Assembly (NCBI GenBank): GCA_041675285.1
Contig: JBAYTZ010000011.1
Span: forward strand, 59,470-123,469
DNA length: 64,000 nt
DNA from: Candidatus Delongbacteria bacterium
GTDB taxonomy: Bacteria; CAIWAD01
Direction of reading: 5' to 3'
The translations under genes were made by a program, and so were the position numbers. The notes under the pieces were generated by a model. The model ran no database searches. It had not been told where the DNA came from and worked only from the letters and a program-made list of their open reading frames with translations. Below, in pieces: positions 33,161 through 41,925 of this stretch (positions within the stretch are counted from its first letter, which is position 1; every line of letters starts with the position of its first letter).

Positions 33161-34618
33161 ATGAACAAGGCCTTGTTGATCTCTGTCCTGCTGGGCGGCG
33201 CCGCGCTCGCCCAGGCGGACTACACCAACGAATGGAAAGCCGCGAACTTCCCCGCGGACGCCAGCCGCTCCTACCTCAGCGTCTCCAACGGCGCCGTGGT
33301 GGTGCACGTCAATGAGAACCCGGACGAGAATGGCGGGCGCTTCACCATCGGCACCGCCGCCGGCCAGTATCTGCTTTACGGCCACGAGTACGATCCCGGC
33401 ACCTCCTGGGTCAAGCTGAACGTGGACGGCGTGGAGTCGGCCTTGGGCATTCCGGAGGCCCCGTACGTGAGCGGCGACGGCATCGTCACGCGCTGGACCC
33501 TGGGCGACATCCGGCTGGTCCAGACCCTGACCCCGGTCCTCGTGGGCGGCCAGGGCACGGTGCGCATCGAGTTCGACGTGGAAAACCTGGGCGGCGTGGC
33601 CCACGACGTGGGTGTCCTGCTGCAGATGGACACCATGGTCAATTGGAACGACGCGGCCCCCATCTCCACCAGCGCCGGCTACGCGGCCATCGAGACCTGC
33701 TTCACGGGCCTCGACGTGCCCAACAGCTGGCAGGCCTTCGAGGAAGGCCCGAACCAGGATCCCTCCCTGCTGGTGGGCTGCGGCATCTTGAACGGCTTCG
33801 GCGCCACGCTGCCGGACCGTTTCGCCGTGGGCCGCTGGGGCAATTTCTACGGCGCGGGCTTCGGCTATGAGTGCGAGCCCGTCGGCTACGGCGACAGCGC
33901 CGTGCTGCTCTGGTGGTCCACGCCCAATCTGGCGCCCGCCGCCCTGGACCACTTCCAGACCTACTACGGCACCTGCGTCGAGTACACCCAGCCCGGCGAC
34001 CTCAGCCTGAGCCTGACCGGCAGCCAGGGCCTGTCCTGCGACGACGGCGAACTCAGCCCGAACCCCTTCGACGTGAACCTGCTGGTCACCAACACGGGCG
34101 ACCTGCCTTGCACGGGCGTGATGGCCAACGTGACGGCCGCCGGCGGCCTGACGGGCGGCGGTCTGATCTCCATCGGCGACCTCGCCCCCGACCAGACCGT
34201 CCAGGTGGGCTTCTTCCTGACGGCCCTGGACGAGTATTGCGGCGGCTACGGCTATTTCAACATCGAGGTCTTCTCCCAGACCTGCCCGACCAACAGCATC
34301 TCCCGCGAGCTCTACATCCCCTGCTGCGAGCAGGTGGGCGCGCTGGACCAGCCCGTGGCCTTCGGCCTGGGCGCCAACTACCCGAACCCCTTCAACCCAG
34401 TCACCACGCTCTCCTTCAGCATGGCGGAGACGGGCCAGGCCACGCTGACCGTGCACAACCTGGCCGGCGAGACTGTCGCCACCCTGTGGAACGGACCCGC
34501 CCAGCGCGGCACGCATGAAGTGGTCTTCGACGGCGCGGCGCTGCCCAGCGGCCTGTACCTCTACACGCTGACCAGCGCGCAGGGCGTCCAGACCCGCAAA
34601 ATGGTCCTGTCCAAGTAA
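33161..34618 (+). CDS. secreted protein with PNPFNP C-terminal sorting domain (paralogue A)
   Basis: A 485-residue exported protein: signal peptide (1-19), a large beta-rich region (20-400) of unknown family, and a C-terminal domain (401-485) starting FGLGANYPNPFNPVTTL and ending SGLYLYTLTSAQGVQTRKMV. That domain is the type used for export and anchoring in FCB bacteria, attached here by a general secretion route not seen in the window. The body contains two internal Cys clusters and a CARDB-like segment (LSCDDGELSPNPFDVNLLVTNTG). It matches the gene at 36141 along its whole length. A terminator follows directly. No enzymatic motif is visible. Confidence 0.75.
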   Translation: MNKALLISVLLGGAALAQADYTNEWKAANFPADASRSYLSVSNGAVVVHVNENPDENGGRFTIGTAAGQYLLYGHEYDPGTSWVKLNVDGVESALGIPEAPYVSGDGIVTRWTLGDIRLVQTLTPVLVGGQGTVRIEFDVENLGGVAHDVGVLLQMDTMVNWNDAAPISTSAGYAAIETCFTGLDVPNSWQAFEEGPNQDPSLLVGCGILNGFGATLPDRFAVGRWGNFYGAGFGYECEPVGYGDSAVLLWWSTPNLAPAALDHFQTYYGTCVEYTQPGDLSLSLTGSQGLSCDDGELSPNPFDVNLLVTNTGDLPCTGVMANVTAAGGLTGGGLISIGDLAPDQTVQVGFFLTALDEYCGGYGYFNIEVFSQTCPTNSISRELYIPCCEQVGALDQPVAFGLGANYPNPFNPVTTLSFSMAETGQATLTVHNLAGETVATLWNGPAQRGTHEVVFDGAALPSGLYLYTLTSAQGVQTRKMVLSK

Positions 34619-34651
34619 GCCCCGGCGCGGGCTTCAGCAGCTCGACCCTGA

Positions 34652-34682
34652 GCGCCCCGGCCTGACCGCCGGGGCGCTTTTT
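34652..34682 (+). terminator. rho-independent terminator
   Basis: GCGCCCCGGC pairs with GCCGGGGCGC across a short loop and is followed by TTTTT. It ends the transcript of paralogue A. Confidence 0.9.
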
Positions 34683-34909
34683 CATGCCCTCCGCCCGCCC
34701 CTTTCCACCCCCGAGCGGGCTGGGAAGCGGCCGCGGCCTGTTCTCATACCTTCACAAAGGAGTTTGAAATTGAACAGTCCATTCTATTGGATGTCCCGGC
34801 GGCAGACCCGTCCTTCCTCCAGTCGGTGCAACGCCGACCTCCAGTGCCTGGAACCTGATTTGAACCACCACACACAGCGCGGGCCCGCCCCGCAGAAGGA
34901 GTCCTTCGG

Positions 34910-35827
34910 ATGAACCGCTTGAACTTGCATCTCGTCCTGGCCGGCGGCCTGCTGGCCGTCAGCGCCCCGTCCTCGTGGGCCGTGGAAGTCTTCACCCTGC
35001 GCAGCGGCAACGGCCCCGCCGGCGGCTACGATACCCAGCTCACCTATCTGGCTGGACCGGCGGAGGCCGAGTTCGGCGTGCCCCTGGTGCCGGCCCAGTT
35101 CACCGCGGCCCAGGGCGGTCCCCCGGCCGGCATCCTGCCCGCCGTCATCAGCGTCTGGATTCCCTCCCTCCCGGCCGATCCGCTGGCCCAGTGGGTCAAC
35201 GACACCCTGGATCCCTACAGCGGCAGCACCTGCCTCTACGCCATCAACTTCGAAGTCCATGCCTCCTGTGTCCGCTCGGCCAGCCTCGACTTCCACTTCG
35301 CCTCGGACAACTGGATCGGCGAGTCCTGGGCCCTGGTCAACGAGGGCCTCTACCTCAATGGCACGGCGCTCCCCGGCACCATCGGCGGCAACTACGGCGC
35401 CCAGACCGACCTGCTGGGCTTGAATGTCAGCGGGCTGGTGCTGCCCGGCGTGAACACGCTCTATATCCTGTCCAGCGACGTGGGCGGCCCGAGCGGGCTG
35501 ATCTTCAGCGGGACGGTCACGGTGGAGGGCTGCGACGGCACGGTGGGCGCCCAGGAGCAGACGGCGTCCTTCGAACTGGGCGCGGCCTATCCCAATCCCT
35601 TCAACCCCGTCACCACCCTGCCCTTCGTCATGGCCGAGACGGGCCAGGCGGAGCTGGTCGTCCACAATCTGACGGGTCAGCGCGTGGCCATCCTGTTCCA
35701 GGGCCTGGCCGAGCGCGGCACCCACGAGGTGTCCTTCGACGGCGCGGCCCTGCCCAGCGGACTCTACCTCTACACGCTGACCACGGAGCAGGGCAGCCAG
35801 ACGCGCAAGCTGGTGCTCAGCAAGTAA
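34910..35827 (+). CDS. secreted protein with PNPFNP C-terminal sorting domain
   Basis: A 305-residue protein with AGGAG 8 bases before the ATG. A signal peptide covers about 1-25. The middle (26-220) is an all-beta module of unknown family, with a central DNWIGESWALVNEGLYLNG. The C-terminal domain (221-305) is nearly identical to those of the two flanking secreted proteins (FELGAAYPNPFNPVTTL to TRKLVLSK). The N-terminal part is not related to theirs, so the sorting domain has been shuffled or kept by recent conversion. Monocistronic, between two terminators. No function can be assigned. Confidence 0.72.
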   Translation: MNRLNLHLVLAGGLLAVSAPSSWAVEVFTLRSGNGPAGGYDTQLTYLAGPAEAEFGVPLVPAQFTAAQGGPPAGILPAVISVWIPSLPADPLAQWVNDTLDPYSGSTCLYAINFEVHASCVRSASLDFHFASDNWIGESWALVNEGLYLNGTALPGTIGGNYGAQTDLLGLNVSGLVLPGVNTLYILSSDVGGPSGLIFSGTVTVEGCDGTVGAQEQTASFELGAAYPNPFNPVTTLPFVMAETGQAELVVHNLTGQRVAILFQGLAERGTHEVSFDGAALPSGLYLYTLTTEQGSQTRKLVLSK

Positions 35828-35851
35828 CGCCCCCTCGCAGCCAGTTACCCT

Positions 35852-35884
35852 CCAAGCCCCGCACTCCGCGGGGCTTGGTTTTTC
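35852..35884 (+). terminator. rho-independent terminator
   Basis: CCAAGCCCCGC / GCGGGGCTTGG stem with a 5-base loop, then TTTTT. It lies 25 bases after the stop codon. Confidence 0.92.
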
Positions 35885-36140
35885 TACCACCAACCTGTCG
35901 GAATTTGGACGACGCCTGACCATTCCTGCACAAGCTCCCGGCGCTCCGCCCGCGGCCGGTCCCGCCTGGCAACCAAATGGTTCTGTTTTTGCCCCCTTTA
36001 GCCCAGCTTGCCGCCCGTTGAATCGGACCGCCGCAGTTCGAATCTTGGCCCGCCCCTTGCGGGTTTCCCCGGCAACCGGGTCTTCGTGCCCTGAAGCCCG
36101 GTCCACCACACACAGCCCCCAAACGAAAGAAGGACACCAC
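35885..36140. other. leader region of paralogue B
   Basis: 256 bases without a gene. Near 36098-36110 is CCACCACACACAG, also found before the gene at 34910 (near 34865); it could be a promoter-proximal or mRNA-leader element of these secreted genes. AAGGA is 7-8 bases before the ATG of the next gene. No other structure was found. Confidence 0.5.
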
Positions 36141-37634
36141 ATGAAACTCGCACTCAACCTGTACCTGCTGCTGGGTTGCACCCTGGCGGCACTGGCCACC
36201 GACGAAGCCGCGCGCAAGCAAGAGCTGCTGCCCGAGTCCACCTCGCGCGCCTATCTCTCCTCCAGCAACGGCATCGTGACCGTCAACGTCAGCGATGCGG
36301 GCAGCAGTTACGAGGGCCGCTTCACCATCGGCACCGCGGCCGGCGAACGCCTGCTCTACGGCCACAACGACGCCGACCCGGTCACCAGTTACACGCGCCT
36401 GAAGGTGGACGGCGTGGTCTACGGCCAGGGCCCCTCCATGAGTGGCACCTACGATGCGCCGCTGACGCTGCTGGCGGGACCCGCGGCCGTGGGAGCGGCC
36501 ATCGTCACCCAGTACGGCGCGGGCGGAGTCACCCTGATCCAGACCGTCACCCCCACGGTGGTGGCCGGCTCGGGTACCGTGCGCATCGAGTACGACATCC
36601 TGGGCGACGCCACGTATCACGAAGTGAGCCTGCTGCTGGAGATGGACACCATGGTGGACGCCAACGACGCGGCGCCCCTGTCCACCAGCTACGGCTACAC
36701 GGCGGTGGAGACCTGCTTCGAGACCGGCACGGTGCCCAACATCTGGCAGGCCTTCGAAGTGGGCCCGACCCAGGGACCCGATGACCTGGTGGGCTGCGGC
36801 ATCCTGAGCGGTTTCGGCGCCACCCTGCCGGACCGCGCGGCCTTCGGCCAGTGGGGTTCCTTCTACAACGCCGCCTTCAACTACGTCTGCAGCGGCCTGC
36901 CCTACGGCGACAGCGGCTGCCTGCTCTGGTGGGAGGCGGGCGTCCTGCAGCCCTTCCAGACCCGCCACTACCAGACCTACTACGGCACCTGCGACGTGCA
37001 GGTGGTGCCGGGCGAGCTCTCCCTCAACCTGGGCGGCAACACGGCCCTCTCCTGCGACAACGGCGAGCTGACGCCCAATCCCTTCGACGTGAACCTGCTG
37101 GTCACCAACACGGGCGGCGACGTGTGTCACGACGTGCATGCCGTGCTCACCGCGGGTGCGGGCCTGATCGGCGGCGGCCCCGTGTTCATCGGCGACCTGG
37201 CCCCGGGCCAGACGGGCGCCGCATCCTTCTCGCTGACGGCCTTGGGCAATCCCTGCGACCGCAGCATTCCCTTCCTGATCGAGGTGATGTCCGCCGACTG
37301 CCCGCCCAACTCCGTCACGGGCGAAGTCTACGTGCCCTGCTGCGAGGTGGTGGGCGCCGAGGAGCAGGCGCTGGCCTTCGGCCTGGGCGCGGCCTACCCC
37401 AATCCCTTCAACCCGGTCACCACGCTCTCCTTCACGCTGGAGACCACCGGACAGGTGGAGCTGGTCGTGCACAACTTGGCCGGCGAGCAGGTGGCCACCC
37501 TCTGGAACGGTCCGGCGGAGCGCGGCCTGCACGAGGTGCAGTTCGACGCCTCGGCCCTGCCCAGCGGCTTGTACCTCTACACGCTGAGCACCGAGCAGGG
37601 TCGCCAGACGCGCCGGATGCTGCTCACCAAGTAA
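36141..37634 (+). CDS. secreted protein with PNPFNP C-terminal sorting domain (paralogue B)
   Basis: A 497-residue protein with a signal peptide (about 1-19), a body of unknown family (20-412) and a C-terminal sorting domain (413-497, FGLGAAYPNPFNPVTTL to TRRMLLTK). It is a full-length paralogue of the gene at 33161. Shared blocks are FTIGTAAGERLLYGH, LLLEMDTMVDANDAAPLSTSYGY, GCGILSGFGATLPDR and LSCDNGELTPNPFDVNLLVTNTGG, plus a conserved YIPCCE/YVPCCE motif before the sorting domain. A CARDB-like module occupies about 300-390. Two copies under separate terminators suggest dosage or surface variation. No catalytic residues seen. Confidence 0.75.
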   Translation: MKLALNLYLLLGCTLAALATDEAARKQELLPESTSRAYLSSSNGIVTVNVSDAGSSYEGRFTIGTAAGERLLYGHNDADPVTSYTRLKVDGVVYGQGPSMSGTYDAPLTLLAGPAAVGAAIVTQYGAGGVTLIQTVTPTVVAGSGTVRIEYDILGDATYHEVSLLLEMDTMVDANDAAPLSTSYGYTAVETCFETGTVPNIWQAFEVGPTQGPDDLVGCGILSGFGATLPDRAAFGQWGSFYNAAFNYVCSGLPYGDSGCLLWWEAGVLQPFQTRHYQTYYGTCDVQVVPGELSLNLGGNTALSCDNGELTPNPFDVNLLVTNTGGDVCHDVHAVLTAGAGLIGGGPVFIGDLAPGQTGAASFSLTALGNPCDRSIPFLIEVMSADCPPNSVTGEVYVPCCEVVGAEEQALAFGLGAAYPNPFNPVTTLSFTLETTGQVELVVHNLAGEQVATLWNGPAERGLHEVQFDASALPSGLYLYTLSTEQGRQTRRMLLTK

Positions 37635-37654
37635 GTCGTCACTCCAACACGCAA

Positions 37655-37690
37655 GGCGCCCCGGCGGTCACCGTCGGGGCGCTTCTGTTG
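37655..37690 (+). terminator. terminator hairpin after paralogue B
   Basis: GGCGCCCCGGCGGT / ACCGTCGGGGCGC stem followed by TTCTGTT. Its stem is close in sequence to that of the terminator at 34652, consistent with duplication of the gene and its end. It also lies in front of the end of the convergent HD-GYP gene. Confidence 0.85.
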
Positions 37691-37717
37691 TGCGGAATGC
37701 GCCGGGCGTGTTGCGGG

Positions 37718-38713
37718 CTACTCGTAGAGCAGGCGCACCAGCCCTTCGAAGAGCGGGAAGTTCAGGTCTGTCACCATCTCACGCCGGATGACCCGCAGGG
37801 CTTCGAAGGCGCCCAGGCTGGTCTTGTAGGAGCGCACGCTGGTGAGGGCGTCGTAGACGTCCGCAAGGGCGCAGATCTGGGCATAGGGATGGATCTCGCC
37901 GCCCTCCAGGCCGTGCGGATAGCCGCCGCCCCCCACGCGCTCGTGGTGCTGGCCCACGATGGAGGCCACGGCCGGGTCCAGGCTGCCGCTCTCCTGCACC
38001 AGCTGCAGGCCCAGAGCGGGATGGGCGCGCATCTCCAGGCGCTCGGCCTCCGTGAAACGCCCGCGCTTGTTGAGCAGGGCGGGATTGACGAAAACCTTGC
38101 CGATGTCGTGGAGGAAGAAGCCCGCGGCCAGCTCGTGCAGGTCGTGGGCGTCGGAGTGGCGATAGTGGTTGCGGGCCAGCAGCAACGAAAGCAGGCCCAC
38201 GTTGACCGAGTGGCCCCAGGTGTAGACGTCGTGGGCCGTGAGACGCAGCAGTCCGCTGGCCAGGGCGTCGTTGCTCAGCACCTGGTCCACCAGCTCCGTC
38301 AACCCCTGCTTGAACTCCTGCACGCGCTCCAGCGAGGGCTGACGCATGAGCCGGCCCAGCATGTCCGCGGTGGCCGCGTGCAGAAGCCGGGCCTTGGCCG
38401 GCGCACTCAGGTACGGATCGTGGATCAACTCCCGCAGGGCGGGCGTCACCAGCTCCTCCTGGTTCCAGCGGGCGGGGGGCGGCGGCTCCACGCGCCGGGC
38501 CGCCGGGGCGGCGGGCGGAACGGGCGCCACGCGGCTGCGCCCTTCGTCCACGGTGACGCGCAGAATGCCGGCCCGGGCCAGTTCCTCCACGTCGTGCAGG
38601 TCCTCCAGGCGGAAGCGGCTGCGCAGGAAGGGGTGCTTGTGCCAGGGCGGGGGCAGGATGATGTACTGCCCCACCTGAAGCTCCGTCACGGACAGCTGGC
38701 GCAGCTGGGACAT
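37718..38713 (-). CDS. HD-GYP domain c-di-GMP phosphodiesterase candidate
   Basis: A 331-residue protein. An N-terminal DUF3391-like region (1-60) and a linker (60-90) precede the HD-GYP domain (about 110-331). The catalytic signature is complete in outline: GHSVNVG (167-173), HDIGK with His202-Asp203, HHERVGGGGYPHGL with His256 and the GYP triplet at 264-266, and ADVYDALTS. HD-GYP enzymes hydrolyse cyclic di-GMP. The linker and the first domain may sense signals. No GGDEF or PilZ partner is in the window. GGGGAAGG precedes the ATG. Confidence 0.9.
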   Translation of the reverse strand: MSQLRQLSVTELQVGQYIILPPPWHKHPFLRSRFRLEDLHDVEELARAGILRVTVDEGRSRVAPVPPAAPAARRVEPPPPARWNQEELVTPALRELIHDPYLSAPAKARLLHAATADMLGRLMRQPSLERVQEFKQGLTELVDQVLSNDALASGLLRLTAHDVYTWGHSVNVGLLSLLLARNHYRHSDAHDLHELAAGFFLHDIGKVFVNPALLNKRGRFTEAERLEMRAHPALGLQLVQESGSLDPAVASIVGQHHERVGGGGYPHGLEGGEIHPYAQICALADVYDALTSVRSYKTSLGAFEALRVIRREMVTDLNFPLFEGLVRLLYE

Positions 38714-38804
38714 GTGCCTTCCCCAAGCGAGAGACCCGGCCTGCCGGGACGATGACGCGCTCCCGGGACAGGCTCCCTCCTATCGGCGGCGCCGGGGTCC
38801 AGCT

Positions 38805-39317
38805 TCAGCGGCCCCAGCGCAGTAGCGGCAGAATGGGCAGCCGCGAGTCGGAGGCGTCATGGTTGAGCAGCCCGATCTGCAGGCCGTGCAGGCCCGAACA
38901 GCGATTGTAGAGTCCCAGTTGGAGGCCCTGGACGGACCCTGCCCAATTCACCACGCCCAACTCGATGCCGGTCAGGGAGCCGCAGCGGGTCAGGCAGGCC
39001 GACTGGATGCCCGTCAGCGAGCCCTCGGTGGCCGAATAGAGCCAGGCCTCCTGCAGACCCGTGAAGGAGCCGGCCACGTGGTTGGCCGCGCCGTACTGGA
39101 TGCCCGTGCCGGAGCCGTCCAGCCGGTTGACCAGCCCGGCGTCCAGGCCCAGCAGATCGTGATTGCGCCCGTAGAACAGGCTCAGCCGCAGGCCCTCGAT
39201 GTCCGCCGCGGCGGGCCGCAGCTGCACGGGATCCCAGACGGCCAGTTGGAAGGGTTCCGCCAATGCCAGGCGGGCCGCGCCCACCACACAGACCGCCGCT
39301 ACAAACACCCGGTTCAT
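38805..39317 (-). CDS. LA_2272-type surface repeat protein
   Basis: A 170-residue exported protein (signal 1-20) built from repeats of about 15-20 residues: the strings GLxLGLxN or GxQxGxxN recur (DLLGLDAGLVNRLDG, TGIQYGAANHVAG, TGIELGVVNWAGS, QGLQLGLYNRCSG, HGLQIGLLNHDAS). This is the pattern of the Leptospira LA_2272/LA_2273-like repeat family, probably a small beta-solenoid. GGAGG is 8 bases before the ATG at 39317. Function unknown; a surface or periplasmic location is expected. It runs divergently from the CDF gene. Confidence 0.72.
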   Translation of the reverse strand: MNRVFVAAVCVVGAARLALAEPFQLAVWDPVQLRPAAADIEGLRLSLFYGRNHDLLGLDAGLVNRLDGSGTGIQYGAANHVAGSFTGLQEAWLYSATEGSLTGIQSACLTRCGSLTGIELGVVNWAGSVQGLQLGLYNRCSGLHGLQIGLLNHDASDSRLPILPLLRWGR

Positions 39318-39422
39318 CACCTGTCCTCCCAATCCGTGAGACAATTTCCGACTGGACAAAACTGGCATATTGGCGGCTGGACGCCCCGCCCGGGTCGTCC
39401 GCAACTGGAATCGGGAGAGCCC

Positions 39423-40400
39423 ATGCACGGACCGTCCCTGCAGCACCTGCGTCACGAGCATCGCTACCACGTGGACCAGAGCCGGGCCCGGCGCCGGACC
39501 TTCCAGGTCATCCTGCTCTCGGCCGCCATGATGGTGGGCGAGATCCTGGTGGGCAGCTGGACGGGCAGCATGGCCCTGCTGGCGGACGGCTGGCACATGG
39601 CCACACACGTGGCGGCCTTCGGGATCGCGCTGGCCGCCTACCGCTTCGCCGAGCGGCACGCCGACGATCCGCGCTTCACCTTCGGCACGGGCAAGGTGGG
39701 CGTGCTGGGCGGCTTCGCCAGCGCCGTGGCCCTGGCCGCGGCGGCGCTGATGATGGCGCTGGAGTCCATCCTGCGGCTGGCCGATCCCCGGCAGATCCAC
39801 TACAGCGAAGCCCTCTGGGTGGCCGCGCTGGGGCTGGCCGTGAACCTGCTCAGCGGCTGGATGCTGCACACGGCGGAGGACGCCGCGCCCGACCACTCCC
39901 ACGATCACCATCACGATCACGGGCACGCCCATTCCCACGCCCACGGGAAGGACCACAACCTGCGGGCGGCGACCCTGCACGTGGCCGCCGACGCCCTCAC
40001 CTCGCTCTTGGCCATCGGCGCCCTGTTGCTGGCCCGCGGCCGGGGTTGGGTCTGGCTGGATCCGCTGATGGGCCTGGCCGGGGCGGGCTTGATCCTGCGC
40101 TGGTCCATCGGCCTGCTGCGCGAGACCGGGGAGATCCTGCTGGACGGCGGCGTCTCGCCCGATCTGCGCGAAGCCGTGCGGGCCCGCATCGAGGCGGACG
40201 GCGACACGCGCCTGGCGGATCTGCATCTCTGGCGGGTGGGACCCGAGCAGCTCTCCGCCGTGCTTTCGGTGGTGGCCGACCAGCCCCGCAGCCCGGCGGA
40301 GTACAAGGCACGCCTGGATGGCTTGAGCCGTCTGGCCCACGTGGTGGTGGAGGTCAATCCCTGCCCGCAAGGGGATTGCCATCTGGATGACCGGGAGTAG
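39423..40400 (+). CDS. cation diffusion facilitator metal exporter
   Basis: A 325-residue CDF-family transporter that exports divalent metals (Zn, Co, Cd or similar) against protons. Six helices are expected from about residue 28. The metal site of helix 2 is in ALLADGWHMATH (Asp55, His58), and that of helix 5 in ATLHVAADALTS. Between helices 4 and 5 lies a dense His-rich loop with about ten histidines (from DHSHDHHHD on), a probable metal buffer. The C-terminal domain (about 250-325) ends in a Cys/His-containing PCPQGDCH. GGGAG precedes the ATG. The 11-bp repeat array begins 3 bases after the stop codon. Confidence 0.9.
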   Translation: MHGPSLQHLRHEHRYHVDQSRARRRTFQVILLSAAMMVGEILVGSWTGSMALLADGWHMATHVAAFGIALAAYRFAERHADDPRFTFGTGKVGVLGGFASAVALAAAALMMALESILRLADPRQIHYSEALWVAALGLAVNLLSGWMLHTAEDAAPDHSHDHHHDHGHAHSHAHGKDHNLRAATLHVAADALTSLLAIGALLLARGRGWVWLDPLMGLAGAGLILRWSIGLLRETGEILLDGGVSPDLREAVRARIEADGDTRLADLHLWRVGPEQLSAVLSVVADQPRSPAEYKARLDGLSRLAHVVVEVNPCPQGDCHLDDRE

Positions 40401-40403
40401 GTG

Positions 40404-40634
40404 CCTGGCACCGGCCTGGCACCGGCCTGGCACCGACCTGGCACCGACCTGGCACCGGCCTGGCACCGGCCTGGCACCGACCTGGCACCGGCCTGGCACC
40501 GGCCTGGCACCGACCTGGCACCGACCTGGCACCGACCTGGCACCGACCTGGCACCGACCTGGCACCGACTTGGCACCGACCTGGCACCGACCTGGCACCG
40601 ACCTGGCACCGGTCTGGCACCGGCCTGGCACCAC
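40404..40634 (+). repeat. tandem array of 11-bp repeats, 21 units
   Basis: Twenty-one head-to-tail copies of CCTGGCACCGR (last base G or A), with no spacer and few changes. It starts from GGTGCCTGGCACC, a 13-bp palindrome, right after the CDF stop. The unit is one helical turn long. Since 11 is not a multiple of 3, three units code for an 11-residue repeat in every frame, which makes long but false open frames through it. It resembles neither CRISPR nor REP elements. A diverged version lies at 45774. Confidence 0.97.
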
Positions 40635-40655
40635 ACCGGCTGTTCTGTCAAGAAA

Positions 40656-40684
40656 CAGGGCCGGATGCTGCGCGCCCGGCCCTG
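40656..40684 (-). terminator. terminator of the sodium-pump operon
   Basis: CAGGGCCGG / CCGGCCCTG stem with an 11-base loop. On the minus strand it is followed by TTTCTT, as expected for the end of the oadB transcript. Confidence 0.75.
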
Positions 40685-40708
40685 AGTTCGGTCCAACTGT
40701 CCAGCCAA

Positions 40709-40813
40709 ATCAACCAAACATGGCCAGCATCACACCTGCCGCGATGGCGGAGCCGGCGCCTCCGCCATCAACCAAACATGGCCAGCATCACACCTGCCGC
40801 AATGGCGGAGCCG
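40709..40813 (-). repeat. 58-bp-period duplication of the oadB 3' end
   Basis: Two 47-bp copies (40709-40755 and 40767-40813), identical except for one base (40743 vs 40801), separated by 11 bases. The right copy is the live 3' end of oadB, including its stop codon. The left copy lies past the stop and repeats the last codons out of frame. It may be a slippage product. Confidence 0.9.
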
Positions 40814-41898
40814 ATCACGCCCGCCACGTTGGGCCCCATGGCATGCATCAGCAGGTAGTTCGTGGGATCGGCGTCCTGCCCCACCTTGTGCGCCACGTGG
40901 GCGGCGATGGGTACCGCGCTCACGCCGGCGGCGCCGATCAGCGGGTTCACCCGATCCTCCTTGCTGAGGAACAGGTTCATGAGCTTCGCAAAGCCCACGC
41001 CGCCCGCCGTGGCCACCACGAAGCTGGCGGCCCCCAGGAAAAAGATCCCGATGGATTTGGGCGTCAGAAAGGTCTGAGCCTGGGTGGAGGCGCCCACGCA
41101 CATGCCCAGCAGGATGGTCACGATGTCGATCAGCGAGGTGCGGGCCGTGGTGGCCAGGCGCGCCGTGACGCCGCTCTCTTTCAGCAGGTTGCCAAAGAAG
41201 AGCATGCCCAGCAGCACCAGCGCCGCCGGCGCCAGGAAACAGGTGACGATGAAGCCGAAAATCGGGAAGAGCACTTTTTCGCGCTTGCTCACCGCCCGGC
41301 TGGGCTTCATGTGGATGCAGCGCTCGGCCTTGCTGGTGAGCAGGCGCATCACCGGTGGTTGGATCACCGGCACCAGCGCCATGTAGCTGTAGGCCGCGAT
41401 GGCGATGGCCCCCAGCAGATGCGGGGCCATCCGACTGGCGGAGAAAATGGCCGTGGGACCGTCGGCGCCGCCGATGATCCCGATGGCGGCGGCCTCCTTG
41501 AAATCGAAGCCGAAGTGCAGCGCGGCGAAGAAGGTGGCGAAGATGCCCAGCTGCGCGGCCGCGCCCAGCAGCACGAGCTTGGGATTCGAGATCAGCGCGC
41601 TGAAGTCGGTCATGGCGCCGATGCCCAGGAAGATCAGCGGCGGATAAATGCCCTTGCTGACGCCCTGGTACAACATGTTCAGCACGCTGCCGCTCTCGTA
41701 GATGCCGATGCCGTCCCCGGGCAGGAAGGGGATGTTGCCGATGACGATGCCGAAGCCGATGGGCACCAGCAGCAGCGGTTCAAAGTCCTTGTAGACGGCC
41801 AGCCAGATGTAGAGCAGGCCCACGGCGATCATCAGGTAGTTGCCCAGGATGCCGTTGGCGAAGCCCGTGAAGCTCCAGAACTCCAGTATCGTTTCCAT
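40768..41898 (-). CDS. oadB: sodium-ion-translocating decarboxylase beta subunit
   Basis: The 376-residue, highly hydrophobic beta subunit that couples decarboxylation of the carboxybiotin to outward Na+ pumping. Hallmarks: GIGAMTDFSALISNPKLVLLGAAAQLGIF (about 92-120), the sodium-site motif GGADGPTAIFSASRMAPHL, and LGMCVGASTQAQTFL. Around nine membrane helices are expected. It ends the operon that starts with mmdA, so the pump is a methylmalonyl-CoA decarboxylase type and the symbol is by homology to oxaloacetate decarboxylase. The 3' end has been duplicated downstream. Confidence 0.93.
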   Translation of the reverse strand: METILEFWSFTGFANGILGNYLMIAVGLLYIWLAVYKDFEPLLLVPIGFGIVIGNIPFLPGDGIGIYESGSVLNMLYQGVSKGIYPPLIFLGIGAMTDFSALISNPKLVLLGAAAQLGIFATFFAALHFGFDFKEAAAIGIIGGADGPTAIFSASRMAPHLLGAIAIAAYSYMALVPVIQPPVMRLLTSKAERCIHMKPSRAVSKREKVLFPIFGFIVTCFLAPAALVLLGMLFFGNLLKESGVTARLATTARTSLIDIVTILLGMCVGASTQAQTFLTPKSIGIFFLGAASFVVATAGGVGFAKLMNLFLSKEDRVNPLIGAAGVSAVPIAAHVAHKVGQDADPTNYLLMHAMGPNVAGVIGSAIAAGVMLAMFG

Positions 41899-41925
41899 GT
41901 ACGCTCCCGTAGGGGCTGGCGCAGG

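Noticed and set aside
34760..34790. Bacteroidetes-type promoter (TTTG...TATTGG) before the gene at 34910
   Set aside because: The -7 part is a poor match and the spacing is one off. The house promoter of this organism is unknown.
38805..40634. A 609-residue minus-strand frame and a long plus-strand frame running through the 11-bp array
   Set aside because: The array codes for an 11-residue repeat in every frame, so open frames through it are automatic. The true genes on each side have their own starts and family motifs.
40404..40634. CRISPR array
   Set aside because: Units are 11 bp with no spacers between them and no cas genes are near.
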